DNA of 64,000 nt from JBIQKZ01 sp044464765 (GCA_044464765.1 JBIQKZ010000006.1:1-64000), one strand, 5' to 3'. Positions 1-9,587 are shown, counted from the first letter of the stretch. The notes: a model not told the origin generated them from the letters alone. Translations and numbers: made by a program.

Positions 1-212
1 TAATTAACCGAGTGTAATGAGTGCCCTGATCCCCCGAAAATGGGGAAGAGCCGAAACTTTGAAAACTACCGCCTGAGGGTCTTGGCCCAATGCGGTTGGA
101 ATGGTGTAATTAACCGAGTGTAATGAGTGCCCTGATCCCCCGAAAATGGGGAAGAGCCTGTAATTAACCGAGTGTAATGAGTGCCCTGATCCCCCGAAAA
201 TGGGGAAGAGCC
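1..212. repeat. three identical 52-bp repeats, IS-end-like
   Basis: Three exactly identical 52-bp copies lie at 1-52, 107-158 and 161-212, separated by 54 bp and 2 bp. Each contains a small hairpin (CCCC, seven-base loop, GGGG). Read on the minus strand each copy starts GGCTCTTCCCC, which resembles the GG-CTCTT ends I recall for ISL3-family elements; this assignment is from memory. The first copy touches the window edge and may extend further. No transposase is present. An open frame crosses the repeats but is only a product of the repetition. Confidence 0.8.
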
Positions 213-261
213 AACGTTCATTTGGAAAGTGACTCACCAAATGACTCACCCCAATGAGAAA

Positions 262-293
262 AGCCCTCAATTTCTTTATAGAAATCAAGGGCT
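262..293 (-). terminator. rho-independent terminator of the tRNA gene
   Basis: A 14-bp stem (AGCCCTTGATTTCT paired with AGAAATTGAGGGCT on the minus strand, with one or two non-canonical pairs) closes a 4-base loop and is followed on the minus strand by TTTTC. It sits 9 bp beyond the 3' end of the tRNA, as expected for its terminator. Confidence 0.85.
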
Positions 294-302
294 TAGGTGT
301 TC

Positions 303-379
303 TGGTGGCGCATCCCTGATTCGAACAGGGGACCTGCGGATTATGATTCCGTCGCTCTAACCGGCTGAGCTAATGCGCC
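303..379 (-). tRNA. tRNA-Met (anticodon CAT), probably elongator
   Basis: The minus strand folds as a 77-nt tRNA: acceptor stem GGCGCAT/ATGCGCC, a D arm with AGCTCAG and GGTTAGAGC, anticodon loop ATCATAA with anticodon CAT, and a T arm containing GTTCGAATC. The 3' CCA is encoded. The anticodon could also belong to initiator Met or to lysidine-modified Ile. The paired first base and the loop sequence favour elongator Met, but this is not proven. Confidence 0.93.
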
Positions 380-467
380 AAAGACCGAGACTATACCATT
401 ATTTTTATCCACGGAAAAGTCGAAACAGACCGCTTGATATTCACTCTTTCGCCCTCATCTGCTTCGA

Positions 468-1460
<993 letters not shown>

Positions 1461-1472
1461 CTCTCCCACTCC

Positions 1473-1515
1473 GGCCACGCCGTTTGGCCAGCAACACGCA
1501 GCCAAACGGATGGCC
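1473..1515. terminator. possible stem-loop after the oxidoreductase gene
   Basis: CCGTTTGGC at 1480-1488 pairs with GCCAAACGG at 1501-1509, and the flanking GGCCA and TGGCC extend the stem across a bulge. There is no downstream T run, so it could be an mRNA 3' structure or a factor-assisted stop. Confidence 0.4.
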
Positions 1516-1635
1516 TACCCACATCGCACATAAGCCGTTAAAGAATCCAGGCATTCAGCCGTTACCACGTTACCCCCTTGTGGGTGGTGAACGGCCAGCG
1601 GGCCGCGCCCAACTTAAAAGAATGCCTGGTGTGCC

Positions 1636-3381
1636 ATGCGCAAGAACTTTCCTGTTACCAACGTAGAAACCAAGGTACGCGACGATCAGTATCTGATCTC
1701 CAAAACCGACCTGAAAGGCCGGTTGATCTACGCCAACCCCGCCTTCATTGACGTTAGCGGTTTTCATCGCGACGAACTCATCGGCAAGGCGCACAATGTG
1801 GTGCGCCACCCAGATATCCCGCCAGAAGCCTTCGACGACCTCTGGAAAACGCTCAAGGCCAATAAACCCTGGCTGGGCGTGATCAAGAATCGGCGCAAAG
1901 ACGGCGGCTTCTATTGGGTGTTGGCCAATGCCTATCCAGTCTTTGAAAATGGCGAAGTCACCTGTTACGCTTCGGTCCGGGTCAAACCCACACAGCAGCA
2001 AATCGCCCAGGCTGAAGCTTTCTACGCCGACATCAACGCCAAGCGTAAGCGCGGCTACACCATCAAGCATGGCCAGCGTGTCCGACGCGGCTGGCGCCGT
2101 GCCATTGACCTTATCGCACAACCATTCAGCGACAGCTTGCGTGCCGGCATGTTCCGCATGGCGACCATGGCCATCGCAGCTATCGGCATCGCCGCCTATT
2201 TTGCCGCCACCGGCGGCGTGCCCGAAACCATCCAATGGTATGTGTGGCCGGGCCTCGCGCTTCTTACGGCAGGCATGCTGGGCTATGGCTGGACCATCGC
2301 GCGGCGTATCGTCAATTCGCTGCAAGGCGCCGCGCAAGTTGCACGCCAGATCGCGGCGGGCAACCTTACCAGTGCACTTGAACAAAGCTACCAGGGCGAA
2401 GTCAGCAAACTTAACTTCTATCTGGACATCATGCGTAAAAGCCTGATCAGCATCGGCGCCGATGTCCAGCTTGGCGTAACAGCCACAGGCCATGTCGCTC
2501 AAGTTCTATATGCCAACAATACGCACTTGTCGGCACGTACGGAAGACCAGGCCGCCTCGCTGCAAGAAACCGCAGCCGCCATGGAAGAAATTACCGTGAC
2601 GGTCAAGCAGAACTCCGATAATGCCCATATTGCCGCGCGCCTGGCGAACGACAGCATGCAAATCGCACAACGCGGCGGAGACGTGGTGTCCGAAGTGGTA
2701 ACCACCATGGACGGCATTCGCGACAGCTCACGCAAGATTTCCGACATCGTCAGCCTGATCGAAGGCATTGCCTTCCAGACCAACATCCTGGCATTGAATG
2801 CCGCCGTCGAATCAGCGCGGGCGGGCGAAGCCGGAAAAAGCTTTGCCGTCGTAGCCGGGGAAGTCCGCAATCTGGCCCTGAAAAGCTCGCAAGCCGCCAA
2901 AGAGGTCAAAACCCTTATCGACGACTCCACGGCTCGCATCTCGCTGGGTGCCGAGCAGGCTGAGCGCGCAGGCAAGACCATGCAGGAGATCGTGGATTCG
3001 GTCACGCGGGTCACTGACATCATGGCCGAAATCTCTACCGCGTCGGTGGAACAGGCCAGCGGGCTAGTGCAGATCAACCAGGCCATTGGCCAGATGGATG
3101 GCGTCACTCAACAGAACGCCACCCTGGTCAGCGATCTTGGCCAGACCGTGCGCACGCTTTCAACCGAAGCCGGAAATCTGGGGGATGCCATTGCCGTCCT
3201 GAACACCGGACTACGTCTGGAAGGCCGGCCCAGCTCGCTAAACGGCAGCGCCTCGGCGATATCTACAGCCCGAAACGGTATGGATCATTCGGCAGATCAC
3301 GCATCGTTATCGCCCGCCACGAGCAAGGCGCCCGGCCTTCAAGCACAGCACAAGCAGCGCGCACTGAATTCGCCGGCCTAA
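1636..3381 (+). CDS. Aer-like methyl-accepting chemotaxis protein with PAS domain
   Basis: A 581-residue chemoreceptor. Residues about 10-115 form an Aer-type PAS domain (NPAFIDVSGF, NVVRHPDIPPEAF, WLGVIKNRRKDGGFYWV), which in Aer binds FAD and senses redox state. Two membrane segments follow at about 173-193 and 201-221 with almost no periplasmic loop, then a HAMP region from about 222. The signalling domain has the conserved hairpin tip around residue 376 (EGIAFQTNILALNAAVESAR). It should feed CheA/CheW with energy or redox information. No terminal CheR-binding pentapeptide is visible. The flagellin gene at 18.4 kb suggests a motile host. Confidence 0.9.
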   Translation: MRKNFPVTNVETKVRDDQYLISKTDLKGRLIYANPAFIDVSGFHRDELIGKAHNVVRHPDIPPEAFDDLWKTLKANKPWLGVIKNRRKDGGFYWVLANAYPVFENGEVTCYASVRVKPTQQQIAQAEAFYADINAKRKRGYTIKHGQRVRRGWRRAIDLIAQPFSDSLRAGMFRMATMAIAAIGIAAYFAATGGVPETIQWYVWPGLALLTAGMLGYGWTIARRIVNSLQGAAQVARQIAAGNLTSALEQSYQGEVSKLNFYLDIMRKSLISIGADVQLGVTATGHVAQVLYANNTHLSARTEDQAASLQETAAAMEEITVTVKQNSDNAHIAARLANDSMQIAQRGGDVVSEVVTTMDGIRDSSRKISDIVSLIEGIAFQTNILALNAAVESARAGEAGKSFAVVAGEVRNLALKSSQAAKEVKTLIDDSTARISLGAEQAERAGKTMQEIVDSVTRVTDIMAEISTASVEQASGLVQINQAIGQMDGVTQQNATLVSDLGQTVRTLSTEAGNLGDAIAVLNTGLRLEGRPSSLNGSASAISTARNGMDHSADHASLSPATSKAPGLQAQHKQRALNSPA

Positions 3382-3453
3382 GCATTCAGCCGTCTACCGT
3401 TACAATGATCCCAGCCCGCTCCTGGCGGGTTGTGTTCATTTACGGAGCCCGCC

Positions 3454-4821
3454 GTGAGCGTTTCTATTTTCGATAGTTTCCTTACCACCAGCCAAGCCAT
3501 CGACGTTTTTGACGACGGGCCCGTTCTGCAGGCCATGCTGCAGTTCGAGAAAGCGCTGGCCGCCGCTCAGGCTGCCGAGGGAATCATTCCTGAGCAGGCT
3601 GCGGTAGCCATTGCCCAGCATTGCAACATTAAAGCGTACGATATCCAGGATATTGTCATCGCGAGTCGCCGTGCCGGCAGCATGGCCATCCCTCTGGTGA
3701 AGGCGTTAACCAAGAAAGTGGCGTCCACGCATCCAGACATGGCTACCCATGTGCACTGGGGCAGCACCAGCCAGGACGTTATCGATTCCGGCATGGTGCT
3801 GGTTACCCGCGATGCCCTTCGTATCATCGATACGACCCTGGTCACGCTGATCACCCTGCTTCTTGATTTGGCTGACCGCCATATGTCAACACCGGTACTG
3901 GCTCGCACCCTGATGCAGCCGGCTCAAGTTACCAGCCTGGGATTCAAGCTGGTGGGTTGGGCAGCGCCACTGGTTCGATCCCGGGCGCAACTGAGCGCCA
4001 TCGCACCACGCGCCCTGCAACTGCAACTGGGCGGCGCTGTGGGCACCCTGGCCGTCATGGGCGACAAAGGCCCGGCAGTTGTGCAGCGAACAGCCAAAGC
4101 GCTTGGGCTGACTGTTCCTCAGGCCGCCTGGCACACGCAACGCGATGAGTGGGTTCGCCTGGGGCTGGAAGTGTCTGTATTAGCCGGGACGCTGGGCAAG
4201 ATTGCCACCGACCTTAGCTTGATGGCGCAAGGGGAAATCGCCGAGCTGGCCGAACCCTCGGGCCAAGGCCGCGGGGGCTCATCGGCCATGCCGCACAAGC
4301 GCAACCCCGTGTCCTGCATGATTGCCCTGGCCGGCGCAGCCCGTGCGCCGCAACGCGCCGCCGCCCTTCTGGCCACGATGGGCCAAGAGCATGAACGCGG
4401 CCTGGGCAACTGGCAGGCAGAGCTGGCCGAATGGCCGGCCCTGTTCACCAGCACCATGGGTTCGCTTGAGGCGATGGCTGAAGCGTTCGGCGGCCTGCTC
4501 ATCGACAGCGAACGTATGCTGAAGAATATCGACGCCCTGCAAGGCCTGGTCTTCGCCGAAGCCGTTTCCCTCTATCTGGCCGACGTGATCGGCAAACCAG
4601 CCGCCCATGCGCTCATGGAAGAACTGACCGGCAAGGTCGTTGCCAACAAACAACCCTTAAACGAGGTTGTCAGCAATGCCGTTGCTCAGGACGCCCAACT
4701 GGCTCAGAAAATCGACTTGGCCGCCCTGAAGGCCCTGTTCGATCCCGAAGTCGCCAACGTCAACGCCGCTGCGTTGGCCAAAGCCCAGGCCGCACACCTG
4801 CGCCAGGGGTTAACTACCTGA
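3454..4821 (+). CDS. pcaB: 3-carboxy-cis,cis-muconate cycloisomerase
   Basis: A 455-residue member of the fumarase/aspartase superfamily that converts 3-carboxy-cis,cis-muconate to 4-carboxymuconolactone, the second step of protocatechuate ring degradation. The superfamily signature GGSSAMPHKRNP is near residue 275, and the N-terminus (SIFDSFLTTSQAIDVFDD) is typical of PcaB. I chose the GTG at 3454 because GGAG lies 6 nt upstream; a TTG at 3430 is open but unsupported. The next gene, 36 bp downstream, encodes the following two pathway steps, so they probably form one transcript. Confidence 0.93.
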   Translation: MSVSIFDSFLTTSQAIDVFDDGPVLQAMLQFEKALAAAQAAEGIIPEQAAVAIAQHCNIKAYDIQDIVIASRRAGSMAIPLVKALTKKVASTHPDMATHVHWGSTSQDVIDSGMVLVTRDALRIIDTTLVTLITLLLDLADRHMSTPVLARTLMQPAQVTSLGFKLVGWAAPLVRSRAQLSAIAPRALQLQLGGAVGTLAVMGDKGPAVVQRTAKALGLTVPQAAWHTQRDEWVRLGLEVSVLAGTLGKIATDLSLMAQGEIAELAEPSGQGRGGSSAMPHKRNPVSCMIALAGAARAPQRAAALLATMGQEHERGLGNWQAELAEWPALFTSTMGSLEAMAEAFGGLLIDSERMLKNIDALQGLVFAEAVSLYLADVIGKPAAHALMEELTGKVVANKQPLNEVVSNAVAQDAQLAQKIDLAALKALFDPEVANVNAAALAKAQAAHLRQGLTT

Positions 4822-4857
4822 TTTTTCTACCCATTCTTTTTTATAGCGAGATTGAAC

Positions 4858-6123
4858 ATGAGCTTTGATCCCACCGATCACGACCTCGAACGAGGCTTCA
4901 AGAACCGCCGCGAAATCCTGGGCGACGCCTGGGTGGACCGCTCCATCTCGCGCGCCACAAATTTCAACGCCGAGTTCCAGCATTTGATCACCCGTTTCGC
5001 CTGGCATGAGATCTGGGGTCGCCCGGGCCTGGACAAGAAAACCCGCCGGGCCATGGTGCTGGCGATCACCATGGCGCTGGGTCGCTGGGAAGAATTCGAA
5101 CTGCACGTACGCGCTGCCTTGCAGGGCGGCGACCCCGAGACTCGGCTCAGCGTAGACGAGCTGAAGGAAATCCTGATTCAAGCAGCCATTTATGCCGGCG
5201 TTCCCGCCGCCAACACAGGTTTCACCCACGCCCAGGAAATCCTGCGTGAAATCGGGCCTGAAATCGGCTACACCCTGGAGCCCGCCTCCCCTCTACAATC
5301 CAGCCACCCAGGGGTTGGCAAGACACTGACCACCTCCAGCCAGCCCGTCCTGCATTACACCTTGCGACTCGCGCGTAATGGCGCGGCACGCAAAACCATT
5401 GTGCTCAGCCACGCCCTTGGCTGCGACCTGTCCATGTGGGATCAGTTGGCCAACACCTTGGCCGAGGAAAACAATATCGTTGCCTACGACCATCGCGGAC
5501 ACGGCGCATCCGAAGCGCCGGCGGGCCTTTACTCCATGGACGACCTGGCGCAAGACGCTGCACGCCTGGTGCGTGAACTGGATTGCGGCCCTGTCGTGTG
5601 GATTGGCTTGTCCATGGGCGGCATGGTGGGCCAGGAACTGGCTATCCGCCATCCCGAGCTGGTCTCCGCGCTGGTGATTGCCAACTCCACATCGGCCTAT
5701 CCGGACAATGTCCGCGAGGTCTGGCAGCAACGCATTGCCACGGTCGGCGCGAGCGGCATCGAAGTCATTGCCGACGCCGTCATGGAACGCTATTTTCATG
5801 AAGACTTCCGCACGCAGCGCCCTGGCCTGGTGCAGGCGTACCGCCGCCGCTTGATCAGCACCGATCAGGAAGGGTATATCGGCTGCTGCAACGCGGTAGG
5901 CACGGTGGACACCACGGCCCGCCTGGGCCAAGTCCAGGCCCCTACCCTGGTCATCGCCGGTGAACTCGACCAGGGCGCGCCCGTGTCCATGTCAGAAACC
6001 ATGGTGGCGAACATTCCGGGCGCCAAACTGGTGGTGCTTGAAAACGCATCCCACGTGGCCGTTGTCGAACAACCCAAGGCCTTTGCAGAGGCTGTGCAAA
6101 CGTTCTTGCGCGCCTTGGCCTGA
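4858..6123 (+). CDS. pcaL: fused 4-carboxymuconolactone decarboxylase / 3-oxoadipate enol-lactonase
   Basis: A single 421-residue frame joins two enzymes. Residues 1 to about 130 are a PcaC-type decarboxylase (NFNAEFQHLITRFAWHEIWGRPGLD, MALGRWEEFELH, YAGVPAANTG). After a linker, residues about 160-421 are a PcaD-type alpha/beta hydrolase with nucleophile elbow GLSMGG (Ser252), probable Asp371 (GELDQGAP) and His399 (NASHVAVVEQP). Together they take 4-carboxymuconolactone to 3-oxoadipate. The ATG at 4858 is preferred over a TTG two codons earlier. The order here is decarboxylase then lactonase, the reverse of the PcaL fusion as I recall it from actinobacteria. Confidence 0.92.
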   Translation: MSFDPTDHDLERGFKNRREILGDAWVDRSISRATNFNAEFQHLITRFAWHEIWGRPGLDKKTRRAMVLAITMALGRWEEFELHVRAALQGGDPETRLSVDELKEILIQAAIYAGVPAANTGFTHAQEILREIGPEIGYTLEPASPLQSSHPGVGKTLTTSSQPVLHYTLRLARNGAARKTIVLSHALGCDLSMWDQLANTLAEENNIVAYDHRGHGASEAPAGLYSMDDLAQDAARLVRELDCGPVVWIGLSMGGMVGQELAIRHPELVSALVIANSTSAYPDNVREVWQQRIATVGASGIEVIADAVMERYFHEDFRTQRPGLVQAYRRRLISTDQEGYIGCCNAVGTVDTTARLGQVQAPTLVIAGELDQGAPVSMSETMVANIPGAKLVVLENASHVAVVEQPKAFAEAVQTFLRALA

Positions 6124-6143
6124 TACCTGACGTGCAGACGTAG

Positions 6144-6215
6144 AAACGGGGCCGACAGGCCCCGTTTCACTTGCTGAAGCTTCCCGGCTTGCCCTAGGGC
6201 AAGCCGGTGTTCTTT
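6144..6215. terminator. two adjacent bidirectional hairpins between convergent genes
   Basis: AAACGGGGCC-GACA-GGCCCCGTTT spans 6144-6167 and works on either strand. A second perfect inverted repeat, an 11-bp stem with a 2-base loop, spans 6184-6207 and is followed by GTGTTCTTTT. They separate pcaL from the convergent binding-protein gene. Confidence 0.8.
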
Positions 6216-6260
6216 TACTGTCTGCACTGTCGTTATCCAGAAGGATGACGACTCTTATCT

Positions 6261-7436
6261 TCAGGTGCCTGCCTTGCCCGGATCTTTCACTGCTTCGATC
6301 TTGTCGAACTCGACGTTTTCCAGACGGCCATTGCGACGCTCTACCTTGCGGATGTAGATATCCTGAATAATGTCGCGGGTTTCGGGGTCGATCGAGATGG
6401 GACCGCGTGGGCTTTCCCAGGCCATGCCCTTGGCGGCTTCGATGAATGCATCACCCGAGGCGTCGCCATTGGTTTCCTCCAGAACCTTATAGATCAGTTG
6501 CAAGCCGTCGTAGCCGCCCATGGACATGAAGTTGGGGCGGGTATTGGGGTACGCCTTGGCGTAGGCTTCCGTGTATTTCTTGTTCAGCTCGGAATCGTGG
6601 GCATCTGAATAGTGGAACGATGTGATCAAGCCCAGCGCAGGATCGCCCATGGCATCGAGCACGTCTTCGTCGGTAAGGTCACCGGTGGCGATCAGCTTGA
6701 TGCCGTCCTTGGCCAGACCGCGATCGGCGTAGCTTTTAAGAAAGCTGACACCCTGTTCGCCCGAAGGCACAAACATGAAAATGGCGTCGGGCTTGGCATC
6801 TTGAATACGCGCCATATACGGTGAAAAATCGGGATTCTTAACCGGCGTGCGCACTTCGCCGACGATTTTCCCGCCACCTTCGGTAAACGTCTTGATGAAT
6901 TGCTTTTCAGCATCGTGACCCGGCCCATAGTCGGCCACCAGCGTATACACGTTCTTGATGCCGTTATCCAGCGCCCACGTGGCGATAGGCGCCGAGTTCT
7001 GCGGCAGCGTCATGGACGTGCGCACGATATAAGGCGACCGCGTCGTGACCGACGAGGTGGCTGCATTCATGACGACCATGGGCACTTTAGCCTGAGCGGA
7101 CAAAGGCGCGACGGCAAAGGCGGAAGGCGTCAGCCCGAAGCCGGCCAGAATATCCACCTTGTCTTGCACCACCAGTTCCTGGGCGGCGCGCTTGCTGATT
7201 TCTGGCGCCACGCCAGTGTCGTCCTTGACCAGCAGAACCACCTTGCGGCCGGCCACGGTGTCGCCATGCTCCTGGATATATAGTTTGGCGCCGTTAAGAA
7301 TTTGTAAACCATACGACGCATGAGGCCCCGACATGGGCAGAACCATGCCGATTTTAAGATCGTCGGCCGCCTGAGCCGCCGTAACTGCGCCAAACGCCAG
7401 GGCGGCGCTTGCCAAAAGTGTTTTAGTAATACGCAT
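6261..7436 (-). CDS. orphan periplasmic binding protein, branched-chain amino acid/aromatic type
   Basis: A 391-residue precursor with a clear signal peptide (cleavage near AAQAAD, residue 24) and a type I periplasmic fold of the LivK/HAAT family (IGMVLPMSGPHASYGLQ near the mature N-terminus). Such proteins deliver amino acids or aromatic acids to ABC importers. No permease or ATPase gene lies nearby, so it must use a transporter encoded elsewhere. Its place between pca genes suggests an aromatic acid ligand, which is inference. The promoter region carries two perfect palindromes at 7617-7647. Confidence 0.88.
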   Translation of the reverse strand: MRITKTLLASAALAFGAVTAAQAADDLKIGMVLPMSGPHASYGLQILNGAKLYIQEHGDTVAGRKVVLLVKDDTGVAPEISKRAAQELVVQDKVDILAGFGLTPSAFAVAPLSAQAKVPMVVMNAATSSVTTRSPYIVRTSMTLPQNSAPIATWALDNGIKNVYTLVADYGPGHDAEKQFIKTFTEGGGKIVGEVRTPVKNPDFSPYMARIQDAKPDAIFMFVPSGEQGVSFLKSYADRGLAKDGIKLIATGDLTDEDVLDAMGDPALGLITSFHYSDAHDSELNKKYTEAYAKAYPNTRPNFMSMGGYDGLQLIYKVLEETNGDASGDAFIEAAKGMAWESPRGPISIDPETRDIIQDIYIRKVERRNGRLENVEFDKIEAVKDPGKAGT

Positions 7437-7607
7437 AATATCTCCTTACTGCTTTTGGTTATGCTCGCGTCCCGGAGCGACCCGGCAAGAGCTTATTTTC
7501 ATTCGTTAACTTACCAAAACCTGGCAGGCTTAACGCACTGCAGGCGGGGCAATCATGAAACAGTGAACCTGATACACCACATTGTGAACACTGAATCTTA
7601 AGCTGTA

Positions 7608-7647
7608 AGCCTATGTAGTTCTCGAGAACTTGTCAACATGTTGACAA
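7608..7647 (-). promoter_or_regulatory. tandem palindromic operators and possible promoter of the binding-protein gene
   Basis: Two perfect palindromes share one base: AGTTCTCGAGAACT (7617-7630) and TTGTCAACATGTTGACAA (7630-7647). On the minus strand the second contains TTGACA (7636-7631), followed after 17 nt by the weak -10 TAGGCT (7613-7608), so a bound regulator would cover the promoter. The regulator is unknown. The rest of the 333-bp interval 7437-7769 shows no gene. Confidence 0.65.
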
Positions 7648-7769
7648 TATTTGAAAGGATCGTTTTTCTGGAGCGACCTGGTAAATAGCTACTTGCTCCC
7701 TTGGATTGTATCGGTTTGCCCTCTCTGGGCCAGCACTCAACCATAAAGATTAACCCTAGGCAAAGCAAA

Positions 7770-8729
7770 CTACCTGTTCAACACCCACCCCTGGCTGGAT
7801 GAACGGCGCAGTTCGGCGATTTCCCGCACAAGGCGCATAAAGGCTTGTGCAAGATAATGCGGGCTGGTATCGCTGCGGTGCATCAGCCCGACGGGCTCTT
7901 CGGTGCCTTCTGATACCATGGGCAGCACACACAGCAACTCTTGCGAGAGGTCTTCGCGCACTGCGCCCATGGGTGCGAACCAGACCGCATCCGATTGAAT
8001 CGCAATCAGGCGCGCAAGAGACACCGACAGGGTTTCAACGCAGTTGGCCGGCAGCTTCAAACCGCGCGACCGCAAATAACTTTCAGTATTGTGGCGCGGC
8101 ACGGTGCCCTTGGTCGACACCACCAGGGGATAGCCAATAACGTCTTCCAGGCTTACATCGTCCGCCTGAAACAACGGATGGCCCGAACGGGCGACCACCA
8201 ACAAAGGTTCAACATACAACAGCTCGAACGAGACCCCCACCATCATTTGCGGATCGGCGATGCGCCCCAGCGCAAAATCCACCTCGCCCGCCTGCAGCTT
8301 GTCAAGCAGCGCGGCATTGGCGGCAATCTGGATATCGACCTTCGCATCGGGATACTGTTGACGGAACTGGGCCAGCGCCAAGGGTAGAAGATCCGGTGCC
8401 ACCGTGGGTAAAGCGCCAATATATACGGCCTCGTGCTTGGCCACGCCGCCTGGCCCAACGGCCCGCCGCGCACTTTCAAGTGCATCCAGCACGCTGACGG
8501 CGTGTGTCAGGAAAGCAGCGCCATCGCGTGTAAGGCGTGCGCCGAAACGGCCGCGATCCACCAGCCGCGCGCCCACGAGTTCTTCCAGCTCGCTTAGCGT
8601 TTTCGACACGGCCGGCTGGCTTAGATTCAGTTTTTCAGCCGCCTTGCGTAGATGCTGTTCCTGAGCCACCGCCACCAGACACTGTATATGGCGTAATCGG
8701 ACGCGGCTATCGAAGAGATCCTTTTCCAT
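7770..8729 (-). CDS. pcaQ: LysR-type regulator PcaQ
   Basis: A 319-residue LysR-family regulator. The N-terminal winged helix-turn-helix (LRHIQCLVAVAQEQHL, KLNLSQPAVSKTLSELEELV) is followed by an inducer-binding domain. It lies divergent to pcaHG, as PcaQ does in other proteobacteria, where it activates pca genes in response to 3-carboxymuconate-type intermediates. The ATG at 8729 is preferred over a GTG two codons earlier. The start codon lies inside the palindrome at 8728-8742, which predicts that PcaQ binding also affects its own expression. The assignment rests on similarity and context. Confidence 0.88.
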   Translation of the reverse strand: MEKDLFDSRVRLRHIQCLVAVAQEQHLRKAAEKLNLSQPAVSKTLSELEELVGARLVDRGRFGARLTRDGAAFLTHAVSVLDALESARRAVGPGGVAKHEAVYIGALPTVAPDLLPLALAQFRQQYPDAKVDIQIAANAALLDKLQAGEVDFALGRIADPQMMVGVSFELLYVEPLLVVARSGHPLFQADDVSLEDVIGYPLVVSTKGTVPRHNTESYLRSRGLKLPANCVETLSVSLARLIAIQSDAVWFAPMGAVREDLSQELLCVLPMVSEGTEEPVGLMHRSDTSPHYLAQAFMRLVREIAELRRSSSQGWVLNR

Positions 8730-8742
8730 AACCACAAGTTAT
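8728..8742. promoter_or_regulatory. PcaQ operator (T-N11-A palindrome)
   Basis: ATAAC-CACAA-GTTAT is a perfect 5-5-5 inverted repeat containing the LysR T-N11-A motif. Its half-site resembles the ATAACC half I recall for rhizobial PcaQ boxes. Its centre at 8735 is about 65 bp upstream of the predicted pcaH transcription start, the usual place for a LysR recognition site. Confidence 0.75.
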
Positions 8743-8764
8743 CAAATAACGCTTTGATTTTCAA

Positions 8765-8793
8765 TTTACATGAAAAAAATTGTGGCCTACTAT
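8765..8793 (+). promoter_or_regulatory. sigma-70 promoter of pcaHG
   Basis: TTTACA (8765-8770) and TACTAT (8788-8793) are separated by exactly 17 nt, predicting a start near 8800 and a leader of about 47 nt before pcaH. It lies correctly relative to the PcaQ palindrome. Confidence 0.7.
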
Positions 8794-8846
8794 GAAGCCC
8801 ACTGCACTGTAGGAACGGCGCAGAAAGAACACACAGGAGAAACCCA

Positions 8847-9587
8847 ATGAAGACCCCAATCGCACAGTTTGGCGAGTTCTTGCAGCGTGATCGCAGTATT
8901 CACCCACCTGCGTACACGCCCGGCTACAAGACCAGTGTATTGCGTTCCCCGCAAAAATCACTGATCTCCATCGAGGAAACGCTGTCTGAAGTGACCGGGC
9001 CGCGCTTTTCGCCGGATGAACTTGGCCCGTTGGACAACGACCTGATCATGAACTATGCCAAGGACGGTCTGCCCATTGGCGAGCGCATCCTGGTTCACGG
9101 CTATGTGCTCGACGAAAATGGCCGCCCGGTGCCCAATGCGCTGGTCGAAGTCTGGCAAGCGAACGCCTCCGGCCGCTACCGCCACAAGAACGACACCTAC
9201 ATCGCCCCCATTGACCCGAATTTTGGTGGCTGTGGCCGCGTGCTGACCGACGAGAACGGCTATTACTTTTATCGCACGGTCAAGCCCGGCCCTTATCCGT
9301 GGCGCAACAATATCAACGATTGGCGCCCTGCGCACATCCATTACTCGATCCAGGCCTCCGGCTTCGCCCAGCGCCTGATCACCCAGATGTATTTCGAAGG
9401 CGACCCACTGATCCCCGGCTGTCCCATCGTACGTTCCATCCCCAGCGAAGCATCCATTCGCACGCTGATCGCCCAACTGGATCGCGGCGCTTTCGTTGCC
9501 CTGGACAGCATGGCCTACCGCTTCGACATCGTCGTGCGCGGCTCGCGGGCGACCTTGTTCGAAAACCATCTTCAAGGAGGCAAATAA
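8847..9587 (+). CDS. pcaH: protocatechuate 3,4-dioxygenase beta subunit
   Basis: A 246-residue subunit that carries the non-haem Fe(III) site of protocatechuate 3,4-dioxygenase, the intradiol enzyme that opens protocatechuate to 3-carboxy-cis,cis-muconate. The metal-site region is visible as GYYFYRTVKPGPYPWRN (tyrosine ligands) and WRPAHIH (the two histidine ligands). A good ribosome-binding site, AGGAGA, precedes the ATG. The stop overlaps the pcaG start as TAATG, so the two subunits are translationally coupled. Confidence 0.97.
   Translation: MKTPIAQFGEFLQRDRSIHPPAYTPGYKTSVLRSPQKSLISIEETLSEVTGPRFSPDELGPLDNDLIMNYAKDGLPIGERILVHGYVLDENGRPVPNALVEVWQANASGRYRHKNDTYIAPIDPNFGGCGRVLTDENGYYFYRTVKPGPYPWRNNINDWRPAHIHYSIQASGFAQRLITQMYFEGDPLIPGCPIVRSIPSEASIRTLIAQLDRGAFVALDSMAYRFDIVVRGSRATLFENHLQGGK

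Noticed and set aside
4..288. Open frame of 94 residues across the repeat region (minus strand)
   Set aside because: Its sequence only repeats because the DNA repeats, and it crosses the tRNA terminator; it has no family likeness or ribosome-binding site.
303..379. tRNA-Ile with lysidine-modified CAT anticodon
   Set aside because: It cannot be fully excluded, but the anticodon arm and acceptor sequence fit elongator tRNA-Met better.
9299..9586. N-terminal extension of PcaG
   Set aside because: It lies wholly inside pcaH in another frame; the ATG at 9587 has AAGGAGG and starts the conserved protein.
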